DNA from: Compostimonas suwonensis
GTDB taxonomy: Bacteria > Actinomycetota > Actinomycetes > Actinomycetales > Microbacteriaceae
NCBI RefSeq assembly: GCF_002797855.1
Contig: NZ_PGFB01000001.1
Span: forward strand, 124,001-188,000
Reading direction: 5' to 3'
Length of the DNA: 64,000 nucleotides
This document shows, piece after piece, positions 15,596 to 25,456 of the stretch. The position numbers were made by a program, and so were the translations under genes. The notes below the pieces were generated by a model that made no database searches, was not told the origin of the DNA, and was given only the letters and a program-made list of their open reading frames with translations. Each line of letters opens with the position of its first letter. The stretch's first letter is position 1.

Positions 15596-16918
15596 TTACT
15601 GGTCTTCGAGGGTACGACCCACGGAGCAGGTGTACTGCCCGGCGGTCTGCCCCGTCACGGCGTCGGGCAGCACGGTCGTGCCGGTGCCGGCATCCGGGGT
15701 CGCCGGAGCGTTCGGATCCGCGGGGACGGCGGGGTCGACGGGCGCGTTGGGGTCTGCCGGAACCGCCGGATCCGCGGGCGCATTCGGGTCGACCGGTGCG
15801 TTCGGGTCGATCACGGCGCCGCCGCCCGTCGTTCCGCTCAGCGCGATCGGCTGGTCGGCCGCGAGCGCGCCGAAGAGCACGTCGGCCGCGTCGGTGTTGG
15901 GCTCGACGCCGCCGTCGACCGAGAAGGTCGGGTACTGCACGAAGACGACCTCCTCGAGGTCGACGTCTTTGAGCGCGAGCGCGATCGAGACCATCGTGTC
16001 GAGGTTGTTGAGGCTGTTCGAGAGCTGCATGTTGCCGGCCGCCGCCTTCGCGAGGCCGTAGAGCTTGAGGGGGTCGGTGAGCGTCTGCGAGCTCTTGACC
16101 GTGCGCACGAGCGAGGAGAGGAACACCTGCTGGTTGCTGATGCGGGTCAGGTCGCTGCCGTCGCCGATGCCGTGACGCGTGCGCAGGAACTGCAGCGCGT
16201 CGACACCCGAGAGGTCGTGCATGCCCGGGTCGAGGAAGGTGCCCGTGTACTCGTCCTCGATACGCTCCGAGACGCAGACGGGAACGCCGCCGACGGCGTT
16301 CGACATCTCGATGACGCCGTTGAACTGGATCTCGGCAGCGAAGGGGATCGACAGGCCCGTGAGCTGCTCGACGGTCGAGACCGTGCACGAGAGGCCGCCG
16401 TAGAAGAGGGTCGTGTTGATCTTGTCGTTCGTGTCGCCCGTGCTGTCGCCGTCGGCGTCGGTGCACTCGGGGATGTCGACGAAGAGGTCGCGCGGGAAGC
16501 TCACGACGCTCACGTTCTTGTGGTCCTGCGAAATGTGCATGAGCATCGTGACGTCGTTGAGGTTCTCCTCACGCTCGCCGAAGGCGCCGTCGGGCGAGCC
16601 CTGCGCGCTGTCGCTGCCGACGAGCAGCAGGTTGACGCCGCCGTCGATCGCGCCGATCTGGGGAACGGGGCCGTTGGTCTCGTTGTCGAGGGCGATTCCG
16701 GGCTGCACGCTGCTCGCGACATCCCACGCTGCGATGGCGGCGACCGAGACGCCGCTCACGAGCACAACCGCGACCGCACCGGCGATCACCTTGACGATCG
16801 TGGCGAACGGGTTGTGCTTCCTGAGCCGGCCGTGCCGGGCGATGCCGGGGCCGGCGTGGGAACGCGACTGCGCTCGACTCGTCTGTGCTCGGCCATCGCG
16901 GGGGCGCAGCTCGCTCAT
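15596..16918 (-). CDS. LytR-CpsA-Psr (LCP) family protein, paralogue 2
   Basis: 440 aa with the same architecture as its neighbour: basic N-terminus, TM helix ending VSGVSVAAIAAWD, then LCP motifs VNLLLVGSDSAQG, VVSFPRDLFVDIPE, NDKINTTLFYGG and FLRTRHGIGDGSDL. The start at 16918 has AAGGGA upstream and gives a leader matching paralogue 1; a longer in-frame ATG at 17176 would run through the tRNA gene. The tail has DPNAP/DPAVP repeats and ends TCSVGRTLEDQ, near-identical to the paralogue's end. The 67-bp gap between the genes has a small inverted repeat (ACGCCTC/GAGGCGT). Confidence 0.92.
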   Translation of the reverse strand: MSELRPRDGRAQTSRAQSRSHAGPGIARHGRLRKHNPFATIVKVIAGAVAVVLVSGVSVAAIAAWDVASSVQPGIALDNETNGPVPQIGAIDGGVNLLLVGSDSAQGSPDGAFGEREENLNDVTMLMHISQDHKNVSVVSFPRDLFVDIPECTDADGDSTGDTNDKINTTLFYGGLSCTVSTVEQLTGLSIPFAAEIQFNGVIEMSNAVGGVPVCVSERIEDEYTGTFLDPGMHDLSGVDALQFLRTRHGIGDGSDLTRISNQQVFLSSLVRTVKSSQTLTDPLKLYGLAKAAAGNMQLSNSLNNLDTMVSIALALKDVDLEEVVFVQYPTFSVDGGVEPNTDAADVLFGALAADQPIALSGTTGGGAVIDPNAPVDPNAPADPAVPADPNAPVDPAVPADPNAPATPDAGTGTTVLPDAVTGQTAGQYTCSVGRTLEDQ

Positions 16919-16991
16919 CCAGATCCCTTCGTGTCGCTGGCCGCATCGGGGAGGCCGGCCAGCTGAGGCGTGGTGTCTGCCTGTTTCATCG

Positions 16992-17079
16992 TGGCGGAGG
17001 GCGTGGGATTCGAACCCACGAGACATTTCTGCCCACCAGTTTTCAAGACTGGCTCCATCGGCCGCTCGGACAGCCCTCC
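16992..17079 (-). tRNA. tRNA-Ser (TGA anticodon)
   Basis: An 88-nt class II tRNA with encoded CCA. Acceptor GGAGGGC/GCCCTCC, anticodon stem CCAGT/ACTGG enclosing CTTGAAA (anticodon TGA, reading UCN codons), a long variable arm, and T-arm CGTGGGTTCGAATCCCACG. Confidence 0.96.
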
Positions 17080-17257
17080 AGAGGAATCCGACCCGCCGCC
17101 GGCCCCCGGGCTGCCCCGGAGGTACCGATCCGAATCGAACAAGGCCCGATTCTAACGGATGGCAGACTGCCAACACTGACAGCGCATCCTGTCAAGACCC
17201 TGAAAGCAGCCGCTCGGCGCGGGCACGGCGCGAGCGCACCGGCAGCCCGGCGCAGGC

Positions 17258-18061
17258 TCAGAGCGACGCGAGGGTGCGGGCCGCGCCATCCGTCTCGACG
17301 GCGCCCGTGATCTCACTCGCGACGGCCAGGAGCTCGTCGGGGGACTGGCCCATCGCCACGCCCCGGCCCTCGGCGGACGCCCACTCGAGCATGTCGATGT
17401 CGTTGCGCCCGTCGCCGATCGCCATCACGCGGCTGCGCGGGATGTCGAGGGCGTGCCGCACGCGTTCGAGCGCCGTCGCCTTGTTGACGCCGTCGGGCGA
17501 GATGTCGAGCCACGCCGTCCAGCCGATCGCGTAGCTCACCCGGCGCAGGCCCATCCGCTCCACGACCTCGAGGAAATCCTCCATGTCGTGATCGGGCGAG
17601 ATCACGACGACGCGGGTCGCGGGATGGCCCAGAAGCTCGTCGAACGTCACGTGCGCGCTGTTCGTGCCGATCGTGGCATCCGGGAACGGCTCGGTGTAGC
17701 GGTAGAAGCCGGTCTCGTCCTCCACGGCGAAGCGCGCCTCGCCGAGGTGCGAGCGCACGGTCTGCAGAACGGATGACGGGTCGAACGATTCGACGTACTC
17801 GCGCCGGTAGCCCATGGGGGCGGCCGCATCGCGTTTCATCGTGATCGCCCCGTTCGAGCACACGACGTACTCGGGCGTGATGCCGAGCCGCTCGAGAACG
17901 GGCAGGGCGGATGCCGCGGACCGCCCCGTCGCGAGCATGACCTCGTGCCCGACGCCCGCGAGACGCTGCGCCTCGCTCACGATCGCGGGAGCGATCACGC
18001 CGTCTTCGTGCATGACGGTTCCGTCGATGTCGAGGGCGACGAGCCAGCGGTCCACGCTCAT
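17258..18061 (-). CDS. HAD-superfamily (Cof-type) phosphatase
   Basis: A 267-aa cytosolic HAD hydrolase of the Cof/IIB subfamily. Motif I is ALDIDGTVMHEDG (nucleophile DxD), motif II is MLATGRSAAS, and motifs III/IV are KATALERVRHALDIP and MAIGDGRNDIDMLEWA, with a C2-type cap between. These enzymes dephosphorylate sugar phosphates and related metabolites. The start lies only 3 bp after the serS stop, so it is probably co-transcribed with serS, a common actinobacterial arrangement. Confidence 0.92.
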   Translation of the reverse strand: MSVDRWLVALDIDGTVMHEDGVIAPAIVSEAQRLAGVGHEVMLATGRSAASALPVLERLGITPEYVVCSNGAITMKRDAAAPMGYRREYVESFDPSSVLQTVRSHLGEARFAVEDETGFYRYTEPFPDATIGTNSAHVTFDELLGHPATRVVVISPDHDMEDFLEVVERMGLRRVSYAIGWTAWLDISPDGVNKATALERVRHALDIPRSRVMAIGDGRNDIDMLEWASAEGRGVAMGQSPDELLAVASEITGAVETDGAARTLASL

Positions 18062-18064
18062 CGC

Positions 18065-19333
18065 TCAGACACCGAGCGGTTCGATGATCTCGAGCCCGCC
18101 GAGGTAGGGGCGCAGAGCCTCCGGAACGACGACCGAGCCGTCGGCCCGCTGATGCGTCTCGAGCAGGGCGACGATCCAGCGGGTCGTCGCGAGAGTTCCG
18201 TTGAGGGTCGCGACCGGGGCGGTCTTGCCCGACTCGGTGCGGTAGCGGGTGTCGAGGCGGCGGGCCTGGTACGTCGTGCAGTTCGAGGTCGAGGTGAGCT
18301 CGCGGAACGCGCCCTGCGTGGGCACCCAGGCCTCGACGTCGAACTTGCGGGCGGCGCTCGAACCGAGGTCGCCCGCGGCCGTGTCGATCACGCGGTAGCT
18401 GAGGCCGAGCGACTGCAGCATCTGCTCCTGCCAGCCGAGCAGCCGCTGGTGCTCCGCCTCGGCGTTCTCGGGCAGCGTGTAGACGAACATCTCGAGCTTG
18501 TTGAACTGGTGCACGCGGATGATGCCACGGGTGTCCTTGCCACCCGAGCCGGCCTCTCGCCGGTAGCAGGTCGACCAGCCGGCGTAGCGCACGGGGCCCT
18601 TCTCGAGGTCGAGGATCTCGTCGGCGTGGTAGCCGGCGAGCGCCACCTCGCTCGTGCCGGTGAGATAGAGGTCGTCGGCCGGGAGGTAGTAGACCTCGTC
18701 GGAGTGCTCGCCGAGGAAGCCCGTGCCGGCCATCGTCTCGGGCCGCACGAGCGTCGGGGTGATGAGCGGCACGAAACCGTTGCGCATGGCGAGGTCGAGC
18801 CCCAGGTTCATGATCGCGAGCTCGAGGCGCGCTCCGATGCCGCGCAGGAAGTAGAACCGCGAGCCCGAGACCTTCGCACCGCGGTGCATGTCGATGGCGC
18901 CGAGCAGCTCGCCGAGCTCGAGGTGGTCGCGCGGCTCGAAGTCGAACGAGGGGATGTCGCCGACCTCCCGCAACACGGTGAAGTCGTCCTCCCCGCCCGC
19001 GGGCACACCCTCGACGATGACGTTGGCGATGCGGCGTATGACCGCGTCGAAGCCCTCCTCGGCCGCTGTGGCGTCGGCCTGCGCCTCTTTCACGCGCGCC
19101 GCGAGCGACTGGGCCTCGGCGACGAGCGCCTGCTTCTCGTCTTTGGGGGCCTTCGCGACCGTCTTGCCGAAGGCGTTCTGCTCGGCGCGGAGGGACTCGT
19201 ACGCTCCGATCGCGGCCCGGCGCGCGGCATCCGCTGCGATGGCCTCGTCGACGACGTCGACGGAGTCCCCTCGAGCTGCCTGCGATCGCTTGATGAGGTC
19301 GGGGTGCTCGCGCAGCAGAACGGGATCAATCAC
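18065..19333 (-). CDS. serS: Seryl-tRNA synthetase
   Basis: A 422-aa class II synthetase that charges tRNA-Ser. The N-terminal coiled-coil arm spans about residues 30-105 ([19 protein letters not shown]). Catalytic motifs follow: [14 protein letters not shown]-like region, motif 2 in [20 protein letters not shown], the [11 protein letters not shown] segment, and motif 3 near [17 protein letters not shown]. The GTG at 19333 gives the standard N-terminus ([16 protein letters not shown]); the longer in-frame extension is not conserved-looking. Two tRNA-Ser genes lie within 6 kb. Confidence 0.96.
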   Translation of the reverse strand: MIDPVLLREHPDLIKRSQAARGDSVDVVDEAIAADAARRAAIGAYESLRAEQNAFGKTVAKAPKDEKQALVAEAQSLAARVKEAQADATAAEEGFDAVIRRIANVIVEGVPAGGEDDFTVLREVGDIPSFDFEPRDHLELGELLGAIDMHRGAKVSGSRFYFLRGIGARLELAIMNLGLDLAMRNGFVPLITPTLVRPETMAGTGFLGEHSDEVYYLPADDLYLTGTSEVALAGYHADEILDLEKGPVRYAGWSTCYRREAGSGGKDTRGIIRVHQFNKLEMFVYTLPENAEAEHQRLLGWQEQMLQSLGLSYRVIDTAAGDLGSSAARKFDVEAWVPTQGAFRELTSTSNCTTYQARRLDTRYRTESGKTAPVATLNGTLATTRWIVALLETHQRADGSVVVPEALRPYLGGLEIIEPLGV

Positions 19334-19413
19334 GCGCTTCAGTCTACATTTGCGCTCACGCGCACGAGATTGCGCGCCCACAGACCGCCGCTGCCGGCCG
19401 CACGTGCCGTACC

Positions 19414-20409
19414 GTGGGTCTCGTGACCCCGAAACCCTCGCCGGACCGCGCCCAGGCCGCCGTCGTCTACAACCCGGTGAAGGTGGATGTCGCACGTCTC
19501 AAGCGGGCCGTCGAGGCCGCCGCCGCGGCCGAGGGCTGGGCGAGACTCGAGTGGTACGAGACGACCGAGGAGGACACCGGCAAGCTCGTCGCCCGGGAGG
19601 CCGTCGACGCCGGGGCGACCCTCGTGCTCGCCGCCGGGGGCGACGGCACGGTGCGCGCCGTCGCGTCGGGGCTCCGCGACACGGGCGTGGCGATGGGGCT
19701 CATCGCCTCGGGCACCGGGAACCTGCTCGCCCGCAACCTCGGCCTGCCCCTCAACAGCCCGGCGGAGGCCGCCGCGATCGCCTTCTCGGGCACCGACCGC
19801 GCCATCGACCTCGCCATCATGACCCTCACCCGGCCCGACGAGACCGACGAGGAGCACGTCTTCCTCGTGATGGCCGGCCTCGGCTTCGACGCCGCGATGA
19901 TCGCGAGCACCAACCCCACGCTCAAGAAGAGGGTCGGCTGGCTCGCCTATGTCGACGGCGGCATGCGGGCCCTGCCGAAGATCAAGCCCTTCCGCATCCG
20001 ATACCAGATCGAGAACCGCCCCGAGCACAGCGTGCACCTGAGCCAGCTGCTCGTGGCCAACTGCGCCTCCCTGCCCGGCAACATCGAGGTCATCCCCGAC
20101 GCCGACATGGAGGACGGCCTGCTCGACTTCGCGGTCATGCAGCCGCGCGGCTTCTTCGGCTGGCTGCTCGTCTGGCGGCGGGTCACCTGGGAGAACAGCG
20201 TGCTGCGGCGATCGGCGATCGGGCGCGCGATGATCAAGGCGACCGCGAGCAACGAGGAGCGCAACGTCACCTACCTGCGCGGCGCCGACATCCGCGTGAC
20301 CATGGAGTCGGGGCACGAGATCGAGCTCGACGGCGACGAGTTCGGCAAGGCCATCGCCGTGCACGTGCACGCCGACCCGCAGGCCCTCGTCGTGCGGGTG
20401 CCCGCCTAG
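19414..20409 (+). CDS. Diacylglycerol kinase-like lipid kinase
   Basis: About 331 aa with the DAGK catalytic fold: [11 protein letters not shown] at the N-terminus, the glycine-rich nucleotide motif [18 protein letters not shown] near residue 75, [14 protein letters not shown], then the C-terminal domain with [10 protein letters not shown] and [13 protein letters not shown]. Such enzymes phosphorylate diacylglycerol or other lipids in the cytoplasm. Start is either GTG 19414 or GTG 19423; neither has a strong Shine-Dalgarno, so the message may be leaderless. Divergent from serS. Confidence 0.9.
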   Translation: MGLVTPKPSPDRAQAAVVYNPVKVDVARLKRAVEAAAAAEGWARLEWYETTEEDTGKLVAREAVDAGATLVLAAGGDGTVRAVASGLRDTGVAMGLIASGTGNLLARNLGLPLNSPAEAAAIAFSGTDRAIDLAIMTLTRPDETDEEHVFLVMAGLGFDAAMIASTNPTLKKRVGWLAYVDGGMRALPKIKPFRIRYQIENRPEHSVHLSQLLVANCASLPGNIEVIPDADMEDGLLDFAVMQPRGFFGWLLVWRRVTWENSVLRRSAIGRAMIKATASNEERNVTYLRGADIRVTMESGHEIELDGDEFGKAIAVHVHADPQALVVRVPA

Positions 20410-20479
20410 CCGGCGCCAGTGCCAGCGCCGGGTGCCAGTGCCAGCGCCTCGGAACCCACTCGATCCGTTCGTCGACCCG

Positions 20480-20555
20480 AAATGCAGGAGTCCCCGTGGT
20501 CAGCGCAGGAAAGCACGGGCGAATCCGCCCTCCACCCCCACGATCTCCTGCATTT
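20480..20555. repeat. Intergenic palindrome, type C
   Basis: Arms AAATGCAGGAG (20480-20490) and its exact complement CTCCTGCATTT (20545-20555) enclose 54 bases. The flanking CCCCGTGG/CCCCACG extends the stem imperfectly. It lies between two convergent genes. The arm partly resembles the type A arm AAACGACGGAGATT. Only one copy is in this window. Confidence 0.6.
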
Positions 20556-20561
20556 GGGAGA

Positions 20562-20595
20562 GGGACGTCGGCTGGGGCGGGACGTCGGCTGGGGC
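20562..20595. repeat. 17-bp tandem duplication
   Basis: GGGACGTCGGCTGGGGC occurs twice back to back (20562-20578, 20579-20595), just after the type C palindrome. It appears to be a recent local duplication with no coding role visible. Confidence 0.8.
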
Positions 20596-20640
20596 GGGGA
20601 CCGAGCAGGCTGGCGATGAGCCCGATCGGGCGAACGGGCG

Positions 20641-21267
20641 CTAGTCGCGACCCCGCCAGCGCAGCGCGTAGATGACGAGCAGGGCGCCGACCGTCGCGAC
20701 GCCCACCGTCATGAGCAGCGGGCTGAGCGCCTGGGCCACGCTCTGCATGATCCAGCTGTCGGGCGCGTTGCTCGTGAACTGCATCGCCGCATCCTGCGCC
20801 AGCCGCGCGAACCAGTAGCCGGCCACGACGCACGCGACGGCGAAGGCCCACAGCCCCCAGATGAACGGGTTGCTGCGCAGCGGGGGGAGCCGATCGGCGC
20901 CGGCCGACGGCGGTGCGCTCGGCTCGTCGTCGACGGCGTCCGCCAGGCCGAACAGCTCGTCGCCCTGCTGAGCGTGCAGGGTCTGCTGCGCGCGCAGCTG
21001 CTCCTCGTTCGCCGCGGCCGCCGTCGTGCGCGCGAGGCGCTGGCGGGCGGCATCCGCCGCGATGCGCGCCGTGTCGTTCGTAGGGGCAGCGGGAGCGGAC
21101 GGGGATGCCGCGGCCACCGCGGTTCCGCGAGCCGCGTCGGCCGCGCCGTCGGTGCGCCACGACGAGCTGCGGCGCCCGCGGGAGTCGCTCTCGGGCTGAA
21201 ACCCGGGCTGGAATGCGGGATCGTAGCGCGGGTCGAAACCCGTCGATCCGTCGTTCTGCTTGCTCAT
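20641..21267 (-). CDS. Putative membrane protein, two TM helices
   Basis: A 208-aa protein of unknown function. The N-terminal 120 residues are polar and low-complexity, with a short Ala/Gln helix (RQRLARTTAAAANEEQL); two TM helices follow (FIWGLWAFAVACVVAGYWFA and LLMTVGVATVGALLVIYAL), ending in RWRGRD. It starts in an ATGA overlap with the pheA stop and has GGGGAG upstream, so it is translated with pheA. No enzymatic motif is visible. Confidence 0.8.
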   Translation of the reverse strand: MSKQNDGSTGFDPRYDPAFQPGFQPESDSRGRRSSSWRTDGAADAARGTAVAAASPSAPAAPTNDTARIAADAARQRLARTTAAAANEEQLRAQQTLHAQQGDELFGLADAVDDEPSAPPSAGADRLPPLRSNPFIWGLWAFAVACVVAGYWFARLAQDAAMQFTSNAPDSWIMQSVAQALSPLLMTVGVATVGALLVIYALRWRGRD

Positions 21268-22223
21268 TGGGGCTCCCCTGCGATGAGCCCGCGCAGCCAA
21301 TCGCGCGCTTCGGTGAAGACGTCATCACCGTACCGCGAGACGTACTCGACCGGCAATCGGTCGGCCCGCGGATACGAGCCCAGGAACATCACGCTCGGGC
21401 TGAACCTGCGCACGCCGAGCAGGGCGTCGGCGACCCGCTCGTCGAGCACATGGCCCTCGAGGTCGATGATGAAGCGGTAGCGGCCGAGGGCGTCGCCGAT
21501 GGGCCGGGACTCGATGAGGCTCATGTTGACGCCCCGGGTCGAGAACTGCTCGAGCAGCTCGAGCAGCGAGCCGGGGTGGTCGGCCGGCAGCTCGGCGATG
21601 ATGCTCGTCTTGTCGGCCCCGGTCGGCTCCGGCAGCTCCACGGTGCGGCTCACGAGAACGAAGCGGGTGACGGCCGTCGGGTTGTCGCCCACGTGCTCGG
21701 CGAGCTGCACGAGGTCGAAGTGCTCGGTGATGCCGGGCGGGGCGATCGCCGCATCGGCGATGCCGCTCTCGAGCAGGGATGCCGCGGCGGCGACGTTCGA
21801 CGTCGCGGGCAGGTGCTCGTGGCTCGGCAGCCGGGCCTCGAGCCAGAGGTGCGTCTGCGCGTAGGCGACGGGATGCGCGTTGACGACGCGCACCCGGTCG
21901 AGCTCGGTGCCGGGCCGGGCGACGAGCACGAAGTCGACCGGCACGAGGTACTCGCCGAGGATACGCAGATTGGGGATCGTCGCGAGCGCGTCCTGCGTGG
22001 CGCTCACCCCGCCCTCGACGCTGTTCTCGATCGCGATCATGGCGGCGACGCTGCGGCCGGAGACGACGTCGTCGAGCGCCTCGCCCACGTTGTTGACCGA
22101 GCGCCAGTGCTGCCCACGGGCCTGCGGAACCTGGTCGAGCGCCTTCCACGTGAACGTTCCAGCGGGACCCAGATAGCTGTAGCTCTCGGTGGGGTCTGCC
22201 GCGGCATCCGTGGTTTCTGGCAT
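21264..22223 (-). CDS. pheA: Prephenate dehydratase
   Basis: A 319-aa monofunctional enzyme converting prephenate to phenylpyruvate in phenylalanine synthesis. The N-terminal catalytic domain has [30 protein letters not shown], and the signature Thr-Arg-Phe in [14 protein letters not shown]. The C-terminal ACT regulatory domain has [20 protein letters not shown] and the Phe-binding ESRP motif. The ATG at 22223 gives the expected N-terminus; the longer in-frame extension crosses the type A palindrome. Divergent from pgm. Confidence 0.95.
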   Translation of the reverse strand: MPETTDAAADPTESYSYLGPAGTFTWKALDQVPQARGQHWRSVNNVGEALDDVVSGRSVAAMIAIENSVEGGVSATQDALATIPNLRILGEYLVPVDFVLVARPGTELDRVRVVNAHPVAYAQTHLWLEARLPSHEHLPATSNVAAAASLLESGIADAAIAPPGITEHFDLVQLAEHVGDNPTAVTRFVLVSRTVELPEPTGADKTSIIAELPADHPGSLLELLEQFSTRGVNMSLIESRPIGDALGRYRFIIDLEGHVLDERVADALLGVRRFSPSVMFLGSYPRADRLPVEYVSRYGDDVFTEARDWLRGLIAGEPQ

Positions 22224-22268
22224 GCCACAGAGCCTAGAGCACAGCCCCTCTCGCCCGCCCTCAGCTGC

Positions 22269-22343
22269 AAACGACGGAGATTGCGGGCCCTGCCGCTCCG
22301 TTCGGCCCGAAAGCGTCGAAAAATGGTCGAATATCCGTCGTTT
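22269..22343. repeat. Intergenic palindrome, type A, copy 1
   Basis: Left arm AAACGACGGAGATT (22269-22282) and right arm AATATCCGTCGTTT (22330-22343) pair at 13 of 14 positions. A nested CGGGCC/GGCCCG stem lies inside. The element sits between divergent pheA and pgm, 31 bp from the pgm start, so it cannot be a normal terminator here. It shares its arm with the copy at 41099-41191. Confidence 0.7.
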
Positions 22344-22374
22344 TGAGTGGGACGGAGAATGCCAGACTGGAGCC

Positions 22375-23994
22375 ATGAGCGATCGCGCAGGCACACCGGC
22401 ACAGGAATCCGACCTCATCGACGTGGAGGCGCTCACCCACGCGTACTACACACTGAAACCGGATGTCTCGATCCCCGAGCAACGCGTCGTCTTCGGCACC
22501 TCGGGCCACCGCGGCAGCGCCTTCGACACCGCCTTCAACGAGGACCACATCCGGGCGATCACCCAGGCGATCGTCGAGTACCGCGCGGCCCAGGGCATCA
22601 CGGGCCCGCTCTTCATCGGCGCCGACACCCACGCCCTCAGCGCGCCCGCGCAGACCACCGCCCTCGCGGTGCTCGTCGCGAACGAGGTGCGGGTGATCGT
22701 CGACGAGTTCGACGACTGGGTGCCCACGCCGGCCGTGAGCCACGCCATCCTCGCCTACAACCGGGCCGGCCACGACGACCAGGCCGACGGCATCGTCGTG
22801 ACGCCGAGCCACAACCCGCCCTCCGACGGCGGCTTCAAGTACAACCCGCCGCACGGCGGGCCGGCCGACAGCGACGCGACGAGCTGGATCGCGAACCGCG
22901 CCAACGAGCTCATCGAGGGCGGGCTGCACGACGTCGCGATGGCCGAGCCGACCGCCGTCGAGACCTACGACTACCGCGGCAGCTACGTCGCCGACCTCGC
23001 GAACATCATCGACTTCGACGCGATCAAGGCGTCGGGCATCCGCATCGGGGCCGACCCGCTCGGGGGCGCCTCGGTCAACTACTGGGCGGCCATCCGCGAC
23101 AGCTACGGCCTCGACCTCGAAGTCGTCAACCCGCACGTCGACCCGCGCTGGGCGTTCATGACCCTCGACTGGGACGGCAAGATCCGCATGGACCCGTCGT
23201 CGCCCTCGGCGATGGCCTCGGTGCTCGATCGCAAAGACGACTTCGACATCCTCACCGGCAACGACGCCGACGCCGACCGCCACGGCATCGTCACCCCCGA
23301 CGGCGGCCTCATGAACCCCAACCACTACCTGGCCGTCGCCATCCAGTACCTCTACACCCACCGCCCCGAGTGGCGCGAGGACGCCGCGATCGGCAAGACC
23401 CTCGTCTCCTCGACGATGATCGACCGCGTCGCCGAGTCGCTCGGCCGCCGCCTCTGGGAGGTGCCGGTCGGCTTCAAATGGTTCGTGCCCGGCCTCATCG
23501 ACGGATCGGTCGCGTTCGGCGGCGAGGAGAGCGCGGGGGCGAGCTTCCTGCGCCGCGACGGCTCGGTGTGGACGACCGACAAGGACGGCATCATCCTGGC
23601 CCTGCTCGCGAGCGAGATCCGCGCCGTCACGGGCAAGTCGCCCAGCGAGCTGTACGACGAGCTGACCGCCGAGTTCGGCGACCCCGTCTACGAGCGAGTG
23701 GATGCCGCGGCCTCGAAGGCACAGAAGGCCCGCCTCGGCAAGCTCGACGGCGACGCGATCGCGGCTGCCGAGCTCGCGGGCGAGCCCATCGTGGCGAAGC
23801 TCTCTCACGCCCCCGGCAACGACGCGCCCGTCGGCGGCGTGAAGGTCGTGACCGAGCACGCCTGGTTCGCGGCCCGGCCGAGCGGCACGGAGGACGTCTA
23901 CAAGATCTACGCGGAGTCGTTCCTGGGCACCGAGCACCTGCACGAGGTGCAGGCGCAGGCGCGCGCGATCGTCGACGACGCCCTCGGGCAGTAG
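22375..23994 (+). CDS. pgm: Phosphoglucomutase (alpha-D-glucose phosphate-specific)
   Basis: A 539-aa enzyme interconverting glucose-1-phosphate and glucose-6-phosphate. Landmarks in order: [14 protein letters not shown], the phosphoserine loop [20 protein letters not shown], the metal-binding [13 protein letters not shown], sugar-binding [10 protein letters not shown], and the phosphate-binding [13 protein letters not shown]. The ATG at 22375 lies after GGAG; upstream in-frame starts read through the palindrome. It ends 6 bp before a type B palindrome, convergent with the secreted amidase gene. Confidence 0.96.
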   Translation: MSDRAGTPAQESDLIDVEALTHAYYTLKPDVSIPEQRVVFGTSGHRGSAFDTAFNEDHIRAITQAIVEYRAAQGITGPLFIGADTHALSAPAQTTALAVLVANEVRVIVDEFDDWVPTPAVSHAILAYNRAGHDDQADGIVVTPSHNPPSDGGFKYNPPHGGPADSDATSWIANRANELIEGGLHDVAMAEPTAVETYDYRGSYVADLANIIDFDAIKASGIRIGADPLGGASVNYWAAIRDSYGLDLEVVNPHVDPRWAFMTLDWDGKIRMDPSSPSAMASVLDRKDDFDILTGNDADADRHGIVTPDGGLMNPNHYLAVAIQYLYTHRPEWREDAAIGKTLVSSTMIDRVAESLGRRLWEVPVGFKWFVPGLIDGSVAFGGEESAGASFLRRDGSVWTTDKDGIILALLASEIRAVTGKSPSELYDELTAEFGDPVYERVDAAASKAQKARLGKLDGDAIAAAELAGEPIVAKLSHAPGNDAPVGGVKVVTEHAWFAARPSGTEDVYKIYAESFLGTEHLHEVQAQARAIVDDALGQ

Positions 23995-24000
23995 CGGGGT

Positions 24001-24072
24001 CGCCGAGCGCGGGTTTGTCGCCGAGCGACGAGCCTCGGCAAGCAGCGCCCGGCAACACAGCCGCGCTCGGCG
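24001..24072. repeat. Intergenic palindrome, type B, copy 1
   Basis: Left arm CGCCGAGCGCGGGTTTGTCG pairs imperfectly with GGCAACACAGCCGCGCTCGGCG (24051-24072). The asymmetric core GCGACGAGCCTCG is shared with the copies at 28451-28506 (inverted) and 35119-35190. It lies between the convergent pgm and amidase genes and could terminate both. Confidence 0.75.
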
Positions 24073-24081
24073 GAGAGCTCG

Positions 24082-25311
24082 CTAGACGATGCTCCAGTAG
24101 AAGACGCTCGCGCCCGGCTCGAGCACGTGGATGGCCTCGTCGACCGAGCGGTAGTCGGTGTCGGAGGTGTGACCGGCGAAGTAGATCTGGATGCCGGCAT
24201 CCGTTCGCTCGACCTTCGTGACGATGCCCGTGTGGTCGCGGTCGCCCGAGTCGTCCCAGTCGAACTGCACGATGTCGCCGACCTTCACCCTGTCGCGCTG
24301 CTCGTCGGTGAGGGCGGTCGCGCGCTCCGGGTGGGCGGCGAGATACCCGGCGAGCGCCGTCGAGCTCTGCCAGGCGGGGCTCCACTGCACGGCGCCGTTC
24401 GTGTTGCTCGACCACCAGTCGGCGTCCATCGCCCAGCCGCGGGCCACGAGGGTCTGACTCGTGAAGTTCACGCAGTCGTTGCCCGGGATCGCGCCGTACT
24501 GGCCCGCGTTGTAGTCCTGCCAGTGCGCGAGGGCGTAGCCGAGCTGGGCCTGCACGACAGGGTCGACGACGTAGGCGAAGCTGAAGGCCGTGGCCGCGAA
24601 GGCCCGCGGCACCTCGGGGGTCGCCGTCACCGACGGCGCCCGCAGCAGGGTCTTCGCCAGGGCCGACGACGGGGATGCCGCGGCCGTCGTCGCCGTGGGC
24701 TGCACGGGCAGCTCCTCGCCGCTCGTGTTGTGCAGGGTGACGTCGACGGTCGTCTCCGCGAGCTCAGGGGCCGCGGGCGTCGTGACCGTGACGGCGGAGT
24801 CGCTCGTCGAGACGATCTGGGCGGGGGTTCCGCCGAAGTCGACGGTCGCGACATCCGCGAGGCCCGCGCCCTCGATGGTGACGACGGTTCCTCCCGAGAG
24901 CGAGCCGGTCGTCGTCGACACCTCGTCCACGAAGCCGCCGGCCGAGGCGGACGGCGTCGCGGATGCCGTGGGCCCGCTCGGCTGCAGGGTGGCGGCCGGG
25001 CGCTGCGTCGGTGCCGCGGTCGCTGAGGAGGCGGAGACGTCGGTGGCTGCGGCCGTGGTCACGGCGCTCACGGGCACGGCGATGGCCGTCGCGACGACGA
25101 TGCCGAGAGCGCCGAAGGCGGCACGCGCGAACAGGCGGTCGGGTTGCCGGTGCCTCGCGGCGCGCCGGGCGGCGGGACGGCTGCCGGGCCGGGGGTCGCT
25201 TCGGGCGGAGCGCGCGGGCGGGACGGGGGTGGGGGTGGGGGTGGAACGGTGGTGCACGGGGAGAACTCTCGGGTGCTTCGGGGCCGAGCACGTGCCGCGC
25301 GCAGGCGGCAC
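24082..25311 (-). CDS. Secreted IPT/TIG-domain protein with C-terminal putative amidase domain
   Basis: About 409 aa. After a basic, proline-rich leader comes a signal peptide (FGALGIVVATAIAVPVSAVT) and a Thr/Ala-rich stretch. An IPT/TIG Ig-like domain follows (STTTGSLSGGTVVTIEGAGL, residues about 135-210). The C-terminal 160 residues match the putative amidase domain (Amidase_6 type): YNAGQYGAIPGNDCVNFTSQ with its Cys, GDIVQFDWDD, and DHTGIVTKVE with His. This points to cell-wall peptide cleavage outside the cell. Start is GTG 25311; GTG 25257 is an alternative that still precedes the signal peptide. Confidence 0.82.
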   Translation of the reverse strand: MPPARGTCSAPKHPRVLPVHHRSTPTPTPVPPARSARSDPRPGSRPAARRAARHRQPDRLFARAAFGALGIVVATAIAVPVSAVTTAAATDVSASSATAAPTQRPAATLQPSGPTASATPSASAGGFVDEVSTTTGSLSGGTVVTIEGAGLADVATVDFGGTPAQIVSTSDSAVTVTTPAAPELAETTVDVTLHNTSGEELPVQPTATTAAASPSSALAKTLLRAPSVTATPEVPRAFAATAFSFAYVVDPVVQAQLGYALAHWQDYNAGQYGAIPGNDCVNFTSQTLVARGWAMDADWWSSNTNGAVQWSPAWQSSTALAGYLAAHPERATALTDEQRDRVKVGDIVQFDWDDSGDRDHTGIVTKVERTDAGIQIYFAGHTSDTDYRSVDEAIHVLEPGASVFYWSIV

Positions 25312-25456
25312 GTCGAAAGAGCGTCAACGATCTCTGACAGCCGGGGGTCGGGCAGAAAACAGAAGGTGACACTTCACCATCCGAAGATCACAAAGCTCTG
25401 CGTGAGGCCTGCGATTCGCCTGTGAGAGCGCGTTCAGGACACGAGGAGGCGGCGGC

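Noticed and set aside
16919-17176. Longer start for LCP paralogue 2
   Set aside because: The extension would translate through the tRNA-Ser(TGA) gene; the ATG at 16918 has a ribosome site and matches the paralogue's N-terminus.
22189-22374. N-terminal extension of pgm across the type A palindrome
   Set aside because: Not conserved-looking, contains the repeat, and the ATG at 22375 has a ribosome site and the expected protein start.
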